From: Halorubrum sp. CBA1229
GTDB taxonomy: Archaea > Halobacteriota > Halobacteria > Halobacteriales > Haloferacaceae
Reading direction: 5' to 3'
DNA: 64,000 nucleotides
Assembly: GCF_003721435.2 (NCBI RefSeq)
Contig: NZ_CP054586.1
Coordinates: 62,001 to 126,000, forward strand
Both the position numbers and the translations under genes were made by a program. This document shows positions 9,711-18,549 of this stretch, in pieces; position 1 is the stretch's first letter; each line of letters opens with the position of its first letter. The notes beneath the pieces were generated by a model. The model was not told the DNA's origin. It was given only the letters and a program-made list of their open reading frames with translations, and made no database searches.

Positions 9711-9779
9711 CTGTTCCCCAGACCGTTTACTCCGAATGCCGATTTTCGTGGCGGAAAATACCGGTCTGCTTGTAAGACC

Positions 9780-9799
9780 TGTTCGGCTAATACCGAACA
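9780..9799. promoter_or_regulatory. Palindrome upstream of the multicopper oxidase
   Basis: TGTTCGG-CTAATA-CCGAACA is a perfect 7-base inverted repeat with a 6-base spacer, about 75 bases before the ATG at 9875. A TATA-like TCTTTTAG lies at about 9838-9845. It could bind a dimeric regulator; which one is unknown. Confidence 0.4.
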
Positions 9800-9874
9800 T
9801 GTTTGCTCGCTTTTTCAGGTACAGGGATTTCGCGGTCCTCTTTTAGCCGTACAACAGAGTGTTCCAACTGTACT

Positions 9875-11032
9875 ATGACTCGATCCTTCGGTGCTCCTGG
9901 AACCGGACTGTCTCGACGAGAATTCCTCACCGCGACCGGCGCGACAGGCCTTTCGGCGTTGGCAGGTTGTTCATCGAAAACGATTAACGCGCCGACGGCG
10001 GCCACGAACTCCCCGAACGAGGCACAGACATCGTCGTCAGATCTCCCCTACACCAGCCCTCCGACAGTCGTCAACGTCGACGAGCAGGGCGGGTCGGTGA
10101 CGATGGGGACGCAGCCGGCGCGACACGCCGTTCACCCGCTCGATTCGATGGGCGGCCCGGTCGAGTTCCCGCGCGTCTGGGCCTGGCAGGCCGACGACCA
10201 CGACCCGAGCGTCCCGGGTCCGATCCTCCGGACGACCGAGGGGAACGACATGGAAGTGACGCTCGACAACACGAACGGACGCCGGCCGCACACGATCCAC
10301 TTCCACGGCGTCACCAAGACGTGGAAGAACGACGGCGTCCCGACATCGACCGGAGTACAGGTCCCGGCGGGCGAGAAGCACACCTACGAGATTCCGGCGA
10401 ACGTTCCGGGGACGCACCTGTACCACTGTCACTTCCAGACACACCGGCATATCGACATGGGGATGTACGGAATCTTCCGAGTCGATCCCGAGGGCTACGA
10501 GCCGGCGGACCGGGAGTACTTCATGACGATCAAAGACTGGGACTCGCGGATCCCGAAGACATGGGCCGGCGAGGGGAACTTCACGTACGATACGACCTCG
10601 CGGACGCCGGACGTCTTCACCGTCAACGGGAAGAGCGCGCCCCGGACGCTCCATCCCGAACAGGGGTCGCCGATCATCGTCGATCAGGGCGACCAGGTGC
10701 GCATTCACCTCGTCAACGGCGGATACATGTCCCACCCGATGCACATCCACAACCACCGATTCCAGCGCGTCGAAAAGGACGGTGGAGTCGTCCCGGAGGC
10801 GGCCCGACACGACATGGACGTCACGAACATCGCCCCCGCGGAACGGCACACGATCGAGTTCACGGCCGACGCGGACCCCGGGATCTACCTCATGCACTGC
10901 CACAAGGTCAACCACGTGATGAACGGGTCGTTCTACCCCGGCGGCATGCTTACGGGGGTAGTGTACCGCTCCGTCATGGACTCGGACATCTTCAGTCAGC
11001 TCATGGAGTACGCCGGCTACGAACCGAACTGA
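9875..11032 (+). CDS. Tat-exported two-domain multicopper oxidase
   Basis: The start chosen is ATG 9875, which puts the twin-arginine motif SRREFL and lipobox ALAGC at the N-terminus; an upstream ATG adds residues ahead of the signal. The protein has two cupredoxin domains. Copper ligands visible are IHFHG and HLYHCHFQTH in domain 1, and HPMHIHNH and LMHCHKVNHVM in domain 2. At about 385 residues it is shorter than three-domain laccases. Both domains carry an HCHxxxH run, so each could hold type 1 copper with type 2/3 copper at the interface. Likely roles are cuprous ion or phenol oxidation at the cell surface, which fits the surrounding metal genes. Confidence 0.85.
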   Translation: MTRSFGAPGTGLSRREFLTATGATGLSALAGCSSKTINAPTAATNSPNEAQTSSSDLPYTSPPTVVNVDEQGGSVTMGTQPARHAVHPLDSMGGPVEFPRVWAWQADDHDPSVPGPILRTTEGNDMEVTLDNTNGRRPHTIHFHGVTKTWKNDGVPTSTGVQVPAGEKHTYEIPANVPGTHLYHCHFQTHRHIDMGMYGIFRVDPEGYEPADREYFMTIKDWDSRIPKTWAGEGNFTYDTTSRTPDVFTVNGKSAPRTLHPEQGSPIIVDQGDQVRIHLVNGGYMSHPMHIHNHRFQRVEKDGGVVPEAARHDMDVTNIAPAERHTIEFTADADPGIYLMHCHKVNHVMNGSFYPGGMLTGVVYRSVMDSDIFSQLMEYAGYEPN

Positions 11033-11053
11033 CGTGATCTGATACGCATTTTT

Positions 11054-11085
11054 GAACCGTCCCGAAGGACTCTACAGGACGGTTC
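11054..11085 (+). terminator. Hairpin after the multicopper oxidase gene
   Basis: GAACCGTCC (11054-11062) and GGACGGTTC (11077-11085) form a perfect 9-base stem with a 14-base loop, 22 bases after the stop codon. It may end or protect the transcript. Archaeal termination normally relies on T-tracts, and none follows directly. Confidence 0.35.
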
Positions 11086-11179
11086 CACGCGTATGTAGAC
11101 CCTCGGGCCGGTCACGAGGTGCATCTCGAGGGGAAACGAGAGAGACAGATAATTGTGTGTGAGTCACTAACCCCTCGCA

Positions 11180-12382
11180 ATGACTCAGAAAGGCCGAAGC
11201 GAGAACGCTGATGCCGACAGACCGAAACCTCAACAGAGGTCGATCCGCCTACTCGTCTTGGTTGCTGTCGGGATCAGTCTCCTTTCTCTGGTCCCGACAG
11301 TTTCGGCCCACGGTAGTGCTGAGTCGTCGGGACTCTCACAGTCGCACGGGTTGGCGATCGCTGGTATCGGTGCCCTCGTAGTCAGTGCGCTCGTCCTCCT
11401 CAAGCGAAGGGAGCGGATCTCGCCGAGAACCGCTCTGTACGGGATTGCGGTCGGTATCGGTATTGCTATCACCGGCGCGATCCTCTTCGAGGGTCTGGCT
11501 CCGGATCCGACGTATCAGGCGGGCTCGATGCCGTTCCCGCGGTCGTGGTATCAGCCGCTCGCGATCGGAACCGGCCTGTTGGTCGTGGTCGCGAGTTTCA
11601 TTACCGGACTCGTTCGATGGACGACACGTCCCCGGTACATGGCTCTCGGCATGCTGCTTGGTGGCTGGATACTGTACCCGTATCTGCTGCCCGGATTCAG
11701 CGGCTACACCAACCCGATCGGGTACGGAATTGTCCTCGCGACACCGCTGCTCGTCGGCTACATCCTCTGGAAAGACGTTGGCACGGCACTGTCGACGATC
11801 CTTCGGGATCCGGTGGCGCGTCGGTTCGGATTCAGCGTCGGAGCTATGGTAAGCCTCTTTTTTATGGCGACATCGGGATACCTATCTTTCTTTAGTGAGG
11901 AGGGCGCTCCGCAAGAGACGACCGTGGCGGTCCTGAACGTACTGTATCAGATCGTGCGGTGGCCCACCCTCGAGGTCCTGCTCCCCGACGTTCCGTTTTT
12001 CATCGCGATCTCTCCCGGTGTGGTAATCGTGCTCGGACTCCTCGGCGCCCTCGTGGGGTTGAACGCGGCCGCCGTCGCTCACTCGTGGCGTCTCGATCAG
12101 CAGGCGGGAGCGACACAGAGTACGGCCGGGACGGCGACGGTCGTCGGTGCGTGTACGTGCGGGTGTTGTGGCCCCCTCGTCTCCCAAGTCGCTGTCATCG
12201 CGGCCGGCCCGACGATCGCGGCGCCGATATACTGGATCTTCGTCGATTCGGCGTCGCCACTCAGTTCGATATTCCTGTTAGGGAGCATCGCACTGTTCAC
12301 CGGCACGCTCGTGTATTCGATCGACTCCCCGACACCCGTCCGGCAAGATGCGTCTGAGATCAGTGCGGGGGTCACAGAATAG
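11180..12382 (+). CDS. Polytopic membrane protein with a Cys-cluster, function unknown
   Basis: The 400-residue product has an N-terminal membrane helix ending in VSAHGSAE, which may be a signal peptide that leaves an exposed His, then eight or nine hydrophobic segments. Near residue 325 is the motif GACTCGCCGPLVSQ, with four Cys at the membrane border. A shorter protein at 59122-59823 has an analogous GIVACPACVSPIV just before its last helix, also among copper genes. The Cys cluster and setting suggest metal handling, but I do not recognise a characterised family. It lies downstream of the multicopper oxidase with 147 bases between. Confidence 0.7.
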   Translation: MTQKGRSENADADRPKPQQRSIRLLVLVAVGISLLSLVPTVSAHGSAESSGLSQSHGLAIAGIGALVVSALVLLKRRERISPRTALYGIAVGIGIAITGAILFEGLAPDPTYQAGSMPFPRSWYQPLAIGTGLLVVVASFITGLVRWTTRPRYMALGMLLGGWILYPYLLPGFSGYTNPIGYGIVLATPLLVGYILWKDVGTALSTILRDPVARRFGFSVGAMVSLFFMATSGYLSFFSEEGAPQETTVAVLNVLYQIVRWPTLEVLLPDVPFFIAISPGVVIVLGLLGALVGLNAAAVAHSWRLDQQAGATQSTAGTATVVGACTCGCCGPLVSQVAVIAAGPTIAAPIYWIFVDSASPLSSIFLLGSIALFTGTLVYSIDSPTPVRQDASEISAGVTE

Positions 12383-12529
12383 AGGTACCGGCCATGTCGA
12401 TTCTCGGTTGCTGATCGCTCATGGAGCCTTATTGAACACGAAATACGGACCACTGGACGTAGTAACCCGAATGAGGACGCTTCAGACGGAGTGACACTGT
12501 GATTTTGGGGGCGGTGCCGGACAGGGGCG

Positions 12530-12715
12530 CTACGGACTAGCGCGGAATTCGCCGTGTTTCATCCCGAGGAAGTACGCGACCACCGAGAACGCGATCATCG
12601 AGGGGAGAACCATCATGAAGACGGTCGAAGGTGCCATCACGGCGGTTAGCCCGACCGTTGCGACGGCGACGATCACGGCGAGCGGAACCACCGAGCGCAC
12701 GAAGTCGAACTCCAT
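12530..12715 (-). CDS. Small two-helix membrane protein
   Basis: A 61-residue protein with two hydrophobic stretches (LAVIVAVATVGLTAVMA and MMVLPSMIAFSVVAYFLG) and a short charged tail GMKHGEFRASP. Small proteins of this form are common in haloarchaea as domains of unknown function. It is read on the same strand as the P-type ATPase but lies downstream of it by 165 bases. No function can be given. Confidence 0.6.
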   Translation of the reverse strand: MEFDFVRSVVPLAVIVAVATVGLTAVMAPSTVFMMVLPSMIAFSVVAYFLGMKHGEFRASP

Positions 12716-12880
12716 GGTTGTAGTAGTGTCTAGACAAGGATAGTCCTTTAGAAACAGAAGCGATTCGGATCTTTGGTGACGGCCGTACCGATCGGATCAA
12801 CGATGCTCGAATGATAGATAGCCACTCTTCTATGTCAGTAGTACAACTCGGCTCCGAGTTCTGTCGGCGGCCGAGCCTCG

Positions 12881-15382
12881 CTACCCGAGGAGTTTTCGTC
12901 GAGTGTTTACCGCGATCAACCCACCGCCAGCGATGACCGCGGCCGCTGCCGTCAGCGGATTGAAGAACCCGACGGCCAACGCCGCGAGGGCGATACCGTT
13001 GTAGGAGAACGCGAGGAGGTTGTTCTGTTTCACACGACGGCGAGCCGCTCCCGCGAGGTCGAACGCGGTTTCGACGGAGCGGATGTCGTTATCGACAATC
13101 GCAATGTCGGCGGCGTCGGCGGCCAACGCCGTCCCCCCGCCCAGCGAGATGCCAAGATCGGCGGCGGCGAGCGCCGGGGCGTCGTTCGTGCCGTCACCGA
13201 CCATCGCGACCTGCCCGTCGGATTTGAGTCGCCGGATCGTCGCCGTCTTCCCCTCCGGCGGAACCGTCGCAAAGACGTGCGTCACGGCGTCGTGTCGCTT
13301 GAAGAAGTCCGTCGCTTCCTCGTCGTCGCCGGTCAGGACGACGACCTCCGTGCCTCGTTCTCCGAGCCGAGAGACGGTGTCATCCCAGCCGTCCCGCGGC
13401 TCGTCGCCGACAACTATCAGCCCCTCTGCTGCCCCGTCACGACCGATCACGACCGGCAGCTGACCGAATCCCTGAGCGTCGGTGACCCGCGACCGGATAT
13501 CGTCGTCGACGGTCCACCCCTGTTCCGCGAACAGCTCAAGGTTCCCGACGAGATACGACGTGTCGCCGATCACGCCTTCGATACCGGACCGGTGGTTCGT
13601 GAACTCCCGTATCCGATTGTCGCCTTCCGTTCCGACCGCATCGTCTGCCGAGTCCGACTGATCCTCCGTGTCGTCGCCTCCATCTCTGCCGGCGAACGCC
13701 GTCACAATCGCGTTCGCGGCGGGGTGTGACGCTCGTTGTTCGAGCGCGGCAACAGCGTCGAGCAACTCGGGGGGCGCGTCCGCTTCGATCACCTCCATCT
13801 CTCCGGTCGTGAGCGTCCCCGTCTTATCGAAAACGACGATGTCGACGTCGCGGAGCCGTTCGAAGACCGTTTCGTCGAAGATGATGATCCCGCGGCGGAG
13901 CGCACTGGAGAGGCTCTTCGCGACCGACAACGGCGTCGCGAGTCCGAGCGCCCACGGCGAGCCGGCGAGGAGGACCAACAGCGCGAGGAGGGCAGCGTCC
14001 GGTGGGGCCATCCCGAATGCGAGCGCCCCGACGCTGCCGACCGTGACGGCGGCTCCGACGACGAGGAACACGGCGTACGACGCGAGTTGATCGGCGTGCC
14101 GCTGGACCCCGTGCGTCGCGCTCTGTAAGTCCCAGACGGCGGTCGTTATCCGGTCGATGCTACTCGTCACGTCCGGGCCGACACGGACCAACGCGGCGCC
14201 GTCCGTGACGATCGACCCCCCGATCACGTCGTCGCCGGCGCGTTTCACCACCGGAAGCGACTCACCGGTCACGATCGCTTCGTCGACGGTACAGCTGTCT
14301 TCAACGAGTTCGCCGTCGACCGGCACACGTTCCCCCTGTCGAACAAGGACGACATCACCCGCCTCGAGGTCCTCGACGCGAACGTCCTGAGTGGTTCCGT
14401 CTGCGTCGTACGTCCGCGCCTGCTCGACCTGCGATATCGTGAGCTCGGTGAGCCGGTTGAGTGCGCGCTGTTTGATCGACGACTCGTAGAACACCATCGC
14501 GGTGACCGCAGCCGTCACGACGATCGCGAGGTCGTAGAAGATATCGTTCTGCCCGAGGATGACGGCGGCCGTACTGTACAGATACGCGCTTACCGCGGTG
14601 ATCGCGACCAATAGGTCGGTGTTCGGCCGACGCATTTTCAGACTGATGTACGCACCCCGCAACACCGGAAGCCCGGTGAAGACGAGGATGATCCCGGTCA
14701 TCACGAAGTAGAGTCGGAGGAACACGAACGCGCCCTGACTGTCCAGCCGGAACGCGCCCTCGAATATCGCGAGCGCTTGCCAGTCGAATATTGACGCGAG
14801 CTGCGCGGGATACAGAATCGCGACGTACGGGACCAACAGAAACGCACCAAAGAGGAAGCCAACGGAGTACCGCATCCCCAAGAGTTGGTCGTCTCGCCGC
14901 TTTCGAATGCCACCCATCTCCCGCGACCGGCGCGTCGTTCCGCCGGCTGTATCCGCCTCTGTCGAGGCGTCGTCACGGAGGTATGCTGTGTACCCGAGCG
15001 TACTCAACGCGTCACGCAGTGTATCCTTCGATACGGTTTCTAGGTCGTGGTCGATGCGGATCGTCTCTGTAACGTAGCTCGCTTCAGCGGCGGTCACTCC
15101 CGCCTGGCTCTCAGCGACCGATTCGAGATATGCCTCACATGTCGCAGAGTACATCCCATCGATCCGTAGAAACGTCCGAGAACCGTCTCGTTCGGGCGGA
15201 TCTGCGTCTCCTGTCTGTGTACTTTCGCCCCCAGGTGGGGATTGGGTGTCGTCGAGGGAACCGACAGCTCCGAGTGTCGTGTACACATCGTAGCAGCCAC
15301 TCGAACAGAACCCGCGGTCACCGGGAGCCTCGAATGTGGAAGGTTGAATCGGTCGGCCGCACAGGGAACACTTTTCAGTCAT
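12881..15382 (-). CDS. Non-canonical P1B-type ATPase with SPW in place of CPC
   Basis: The start chosen is ATG 15382 (MTEKCSLCGRP), giving 833 residues. The N-terminus is a four-Cys TRASH-like knuckle (CSLC...FCSSGC, residues 5-30). A degenerate HMA domain follows, where GMxCxxC reads GMYSATC. The P-type core is intact: TGES, DKTGT (D519), SHPAANA, TGDDEE and VGDGTNDAPAL. The metal-selecting TM6 motif is SPW (residues 475-477, AGSPWALGLATP) instead of CPC, CPH or SPC. It is therefore a real P-type ATPase with an unusual ion site. It may move a different ion or donate metal to oxidases, as CcoI-like pumps do; that is inference. It is transcribed away from the cydA fossil. Confidence 0.85.
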   Translation of the reverse strand: MTEKCSLCGRPIQPSTFEAPGDRGFCSSGCYDVYTTLGAVGSLDDTQSPPGGESTQTGDADPPERDGSRTFLRIDGMYSATCEAYLESVAESQAGVTAAEASYVTETIRIDHDLETVSKDTLRDALSTLGYTAYLRDDASTEADTAGGTTRRSREMGGIRKRRDDQLLGMRYSVGFLFGAFLLVPYVAILYPAQLASIFDWQALAIFEGAFRLDSQGAFVFLRLYFVMTGIILVFTGLPVLRGAYISLKMRRPNTDLLVAITAVSAYLYSTAAVILGQNDIFYDLAIVVTAAVTAMVFYESSIKQRALNRLTELTISQVEQARTYDADGTTQDVRVEDLEAGDVVLVRQGERVPVDGELVEDSCTVDEAIVTGESLPVVKRAGDDVIGGSIVTDGAALVRVGPDVTSSIDRITTAVWDLQSATHGVQRHADQLASYAVFLVVGAAVTVGSVGALAFGMAPPDAALLALLVLLAGSPWALGLATPLSVAKSLSSALRRGIIIFDETVFERLRDVDIVVFDKTGTLTTGEMEVIEADAPPELLDAVAALEQRASHPAANAIVTAFAGRDGGDDTEDQSDSADDAVGTEGDNRIREFTNHRSGIEGVIGDTSYLVGNLELFAEQGWTVDDDIRSRVTDAQGFGQLPVVIGRDGAAEGLIVVGDEPRDGWDDTVSRLGERGTEVVVLTGDDEEATDFFKRHDAVTHVFATVPPEGKTATIRRLKSDGQVAMVGDGTNDAPALAAADLGISLGGGTALAADAADIAIVDNDIRSVETAFDLAGAARRRVKQNNLLAFSYNGIALAALAVGFFNPLTAAAAVIAGGGLIAVNTRRKLLG

Positions 15383-15599
15383 ACTGTGATGGGAATGATA
15401 CGTTCTATTATTTTGACAGCACTCCATCTCAATTGGGTATTACTATACATATTTCTATGAAACGAGTATCATAATAAGGAGCCAATCAATTGTGTAGCAT
15501 TACGAAGGTTATGTTTATGTGGCTGTCGCTATCTATTGTATAGAATTTCTCTTTGAGATCAATGTAGAGTCAATCAGGTTCTCAGTACAGTCGCAGTTA

Positions 15600-15785
15600 A
15601 AAATGAAGGCCCAACGCAACATCGTTTCAATTAGACAGGCCAGCATCTCTTCGAGGAAAAACGAGCCGCTGAATAGCTCCTTAGCGGTCATTGAGAACGC
15701 AGCGAAGTGTGTTCCGAATTCGAACTCAAAGACTAATTTGGTCGCTGTTCCAACGCCAAAGCTGACCGCAAAGATGTGGGTCCAG
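15600..15785 (-). pseudogene. Fossil of cytochrome bd oxidase subunit I (cydA)
   Basis: Read on the minus strand from about 15785, the frame gives FWTHIFAVSFGVGTA, then VFEFEFGTHFAAFS, LFSGSFFLEEMLACLIETM and WAFIF. This matches helices 2-3 of CydA, whose family reads GVxTGxxxEFxFGxNWxxxS and EAxxAFFLEs. The stretch lacks a start and the rest of the 450-residue gene, and residues usually Gly, Asn or Phe are changed. It is a remnant, AT-richer than nearby genes. It implies that an alternative quinol oxidase once stood next to the heme-copper oxidase genes. The remaining bases of 15383-15975 show nothing else recognisable. Confidence 0.7.
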
Positions 15786-15975
15786 AATTAACGTAACTGT
15801 TCGTTCACTGGCTGTTCAATACGAATGTCTTTCCACGTGAAACAAATGAGAAACGGTAGGTATCATACTTATCCTGAGAAATAATTTTATGACTTCGACA
15901 GGTCAAACGAGGGCGGCGTCCTATGTATTGGGAATCCACCTTTGCCACTTATATTGGGGTGTTTAATCGCTAAGT

Positions 15976-16560
15976 ATGGAGCGGAGACAGATTCTCAAGA
16001 CCGCTGGGATTCTCGCTACAGGTAGTGTAACTAGTCTTGCCGGATGCAGTGGTTCAGGGAACGGAAACGGTGAGAGTGAGGCGACGACGACAGAGGATAC
16101 AAATGGAGATTCAGGAGGAGAAACGAATGCTGGATCGGGTGGCTCAAACACGGTAATGATGGTCACCGAAGGGAGCGAGTATTATTTCGATCCCATCGGG
16201 TTGTTCATCGAACCCGGGGAAACCGTGACATTCAAAAACCAGAGTGGGAGTCACTCGGCAACTGTCTACAAACAAGGAACGAGTTCAGCAGAGGTGACAC
16301 GGATTCCCGAGGGAGCAGAAGCGTTCAATAGCGAAATCCTGAGTGAACAGGGGGCAACGTTTGAGCATACGTTCGAGACCACGGGCACGTACGATTATTT
16401 TTGTATCCCGCACAAATCCTTGGGAATGGTTGGGCGGATTGTCGTTGGCGAACCCGGCGGTCCCGCGGAGGGGGGTATGCCGCCGGACGGAAATGTTCCC
16501 GAAAGCCAGACCATCGTCGATCAAGACAGCGTTTCGTACAATTCATTTCTGAGTAAATAA
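15976..16560 (+). CDS. Halocyanin-like blue copper lipoprotein
   Basis: The 194-residue product has a twin-arginine-like start (MERRQILK), lipobox SLAGC and a Gly/Ser/Glu-rich linker (about residues 25-55). One cupredoxin domain follows. The type 1 copper ligands are His in SGSHSA, then Cys, His and Met in YFCIPHKSLGM. Halocyanins carry electrons on the outer face of the membrane, for example to terminal oxidases. The TATA-like ACTTATATTG (15948-15957) sits about 20-28 bases before the ATG, so the transcript is probably leaderless. The C-terminal tail after VVGEP is Pro/Gly-rich. The second halocyanin at 54295-54945 is similar. Confidence 0.88.
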   Translation: MERRQILKTAGILATGSVTSLAGCSGSGNGNGESEATTTEDTNGDSGGETNAGSGGSNTVMMVTEGSEYYFDPIGLFIEPGETVTFKNQSGSHSATVYKQGTSSAEVTRIPEGAEAFNSEILSEQGATFEHTFETTGTYDYFCIPHKSLGMVGRIVVGEPGGPAEGGMPPDGNVPESQTIVDQDSVSYNSFLSK

Positions 16561-17035
16561 TTGGTCTTAAGTATAGTTGGTGTATTTATACGAGCCGTCA
16601 CACCAGACAACGAACCATCTTCAAACGACTTTCCAGAGTTCCCACGGTGAGGGTTAATTAACGGGCAACTGTACCGAAGAGTAGGACTCGGTCAGAACAT
16701 AGCGAATTCCCAGCCAGTTTTCAGAGGAGGTCTGTCCGCCCACAAAACAAAGCAATATCCGAAAACGAAATCGGTGAGCGCAACATCTTCGAAGAGTATG
16801 CCCGAATACCGACTACTCAAAGCATACAATAAAATACTTCCGATTCTGCTGGCGCCTGCCGTACACCGCCGTGACAAAAGCAACGCAGGGATACTGTACA
16901 CAGTCCAGAATAGGGACGGCGGCTTGGCACCACCAGCAATCCACTAGTCCGATGCTGTGGGACTACCTATGGCTGGACTACAAACTTGGGACTCTCACCA
17001 CTCGGGATTTCTTCGCGTTTACGCGGAAGAGGAGA
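16561..17035. other. Region without a recognisable gene
   Basis: About 475 bases with short open frames only. A minus frame at 16692-16901 is somewhat hydrophobic (VALTDFVFGYCFVLW) and could be a membrane-protein remnant, but I could match it to nothing. Confidence 0.5.
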
Positions 17036-17479
17036 TCAATAATTACGCACAGGTTCGGCGAGATTCGATCCGGCGAAGACTGTAATCGTCACGAGCACGA
17101 ACGCGATCAGTGAGAGATTCGGAATCGTGAGTCCGAGCATCGGAGCCTGCCACTGGACGACTGCACAGGGGCCAGCAAGGGTACATGAAGCCGTCGTTGC
17201 TTGGAGCACGGAGTGATATCCCGCGATTAAAGCACCCACCAAGGATAGTGGCACAACTGTTCGCCAGACCGTGTTGTGACTCTCGAGGGCGGCAACACCG
17301 AGAACGACGACGAGCGGATACATGAGGATACGTTGGTACCAGCAGAGGGTACACGGAATGAGATCGAGGCCGAGACTGAACCAGAGGCTTCCCAAGGTCG
17401 CAACCGCCGCGACGACTGTCCCACCTGCAAGCCAGAATCGTCCCTCGGACATCCATGATTCAGTTTGATTCAGTTGCAT
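17036..17479 (-). CDS. dsbB: DsbB-family disulfide bond formation protein
   Basis: A 147-residue protein with four membrane helices. The first loop holds CTLC (in LDLIPCTLCWYQR) and the second loop holds the Cys pair ASCTLAGPC, which together form the DsbB quinone-linked redox relay. QRILMYP after CTLC is a family signature. The ATG at 17479 overlaps the end of the DsbA-like gene by 20 bases; an inner ATG at 17452 would give no overlap. The two genes form a pair: DsbA oxidises exported proteins, DsbB re-oxidises it. Copper-oxidase maturation is a likely client, given the neighbours. Confidence 0.9.
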   Translation of the reverse strand: MQLNQTESWMSEGRFWLAGGTVVAAVATLGSLWFSLGLDLIPCTLCWYQRILMYPLVVVLGVAALESHNTVWRTVVPLSLVGALIAGYHSVLQATTASCTLAGPCAVVQWQAPMLGLTIPNLSLIAFVLVTITVFAGSNLAEPVRNY

Positions 17480-18446
17480 CTTCGATCAACTGTCTTGTTC
17501 GCTCTTCGTTCCCGAGTGGATTGACCGTCGTGCCATCGATGAGGAGCGTGGGTGTGGCGTCGACACCGGCATCGCTTGCAGCACTGTCAGTCGCCCGAAG
17601 CGCGTCGTCGTACTGATTTTCTTGGATCGCCGTGCGGATCGACGCTGTCTCGGAGACGCCTGCGGCCTGAGCAAACTCGACCAATCTCTCGGTGGTCGCC
17701 CACTGGTCGCTCTCGGGTGGCTGATTCCGGAACACGTATTCGTGAAACGCCCAGTACGAAGCTGGGTCGGTGTTCCAGACGGCTAATCCGGCCTGCCCGG
17801 CTGCCGGTGCATCGGGGCCCAAAAATGGGTCGCCACCGAAATATGCGAGATTGCGGAACTCGAGCGCGATCGTTCCTGGTTCCACGTAGTCCGTCACGAG
17901 TTGTGAGAGCATCCCCGTACTGAACTGGGCGCAGTACGGACACTTCCAGCTCCCGAAGTATGTCACCGTGACATCGGCATCAGCGGATCCCATCGTCGCA
18001 TACCGGAATTCGCTAGGCGAGTCAGGAATTGGGGCAGTGGCGACGGCACCCGCATCACCTCCAGCATTCGCGCCGCTATTTGGTTCAGTACTCGTATTGT
18101 TAGAGAGAGCGGTGGCGCCGATCACGACACCGGCAGTGGCGGCACCACCACCGGCGAGGAGAAGTTGTCGGCGGGTCAATCCTCCGACAGCAGCTCCGAC
18201 ACCTCCCTCGGAGAGCCGCTCTGAGAACGTGAGTGAATCAACGGCTGTATCCGCCCGTTTGTAGTCCACACGTGAGAGGTCATCGGGATGCGCGGCGAGC
18301 CAGTGTCTGTAGAGCTGCTCGTCAGTTTCGTCACCGAGTTGTTCACCACAATAATGGCAGGCGCTGTGAGCGTTCCATGTGTGGTCACGCGCTGCTCCAG
18401 CTGTTTCGAATTGATCAGTACAGATCGGGCAGGTATGAGCAGTCAT
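17460..18446 (-). CDS. DsbA-like thioredoxin-fold oxidoreductase with N-terminal zinc-finger region
   Basis: The 328-residue product starts with two C2H2-like knuckles (CPIC...H...H at residues 5-26 and CHYC...H...H at 31-54). A twin-arginine segment follows (TRRQLLLAGGG, about 91-101), with a hydrophobic stretch and a linker. The thioredoxin-fold domain has the active site KCPYC near residue 170 and a cis-Pro loop DATPTLLIDG near residue 300. The fold and CPYC give a DsbA-type thiol oxidant or reductant. An N-terminal zinc finger before an internal signal or anchor is unusual: the fingers would stay in the cytosol with the redox domain outside. The partner dsbB follows immediately. Confidence 0.85.
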   Translation of the reverse strand: MTAHTCPICTDQFETAGAARDHTWNAHSACHYCGEQLGDETDEQLYRHWLAAHPDDLSRVDYKRADTAVDSLTFSERLSEGGVGAAVGGLTRRQLLLAGGGAATAGVVIGATALSNNTSTEPNSGANAGGDAGAVATAPIPDSPSEFRYATMGSADADVTVTYFGSWKCPYCAQFSTGMLSQLVTDYVEPGTIALEFRNLAYFGGDPFLGPDAPAAGQAGLAVWNTDPASYWAFHEYVFRNQPPESDQWATTERLVEFAQAAGVSETASIRTAIQENQYDDALRATDSAASDAGVDATPTLLIDGTTVNPLGNEERTRQLIEDATESN

Positions 18447-18549
18447 TCGTGATCACAGCTCCAGGTGGCAGATTTCATAGGCACCGTGCTGTTCTCTCAT
18501 AGTGAGCTGAACCGTCGGTATCTGTGGCATTTTTATACGCAAGGTGTCA

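Noticed and set aside
15519-15791. A 90-codon plus-strand frame
   Set aside because: It is the antisense of the cydA fossil, which makes better sense on the minus strand.
16692-16901. Hydrophobic minus-strand frame of 69 codons
   Set aside because: Could be a membrane-protein remnant, but no homologous pattern could be named and it lacks a clean start.
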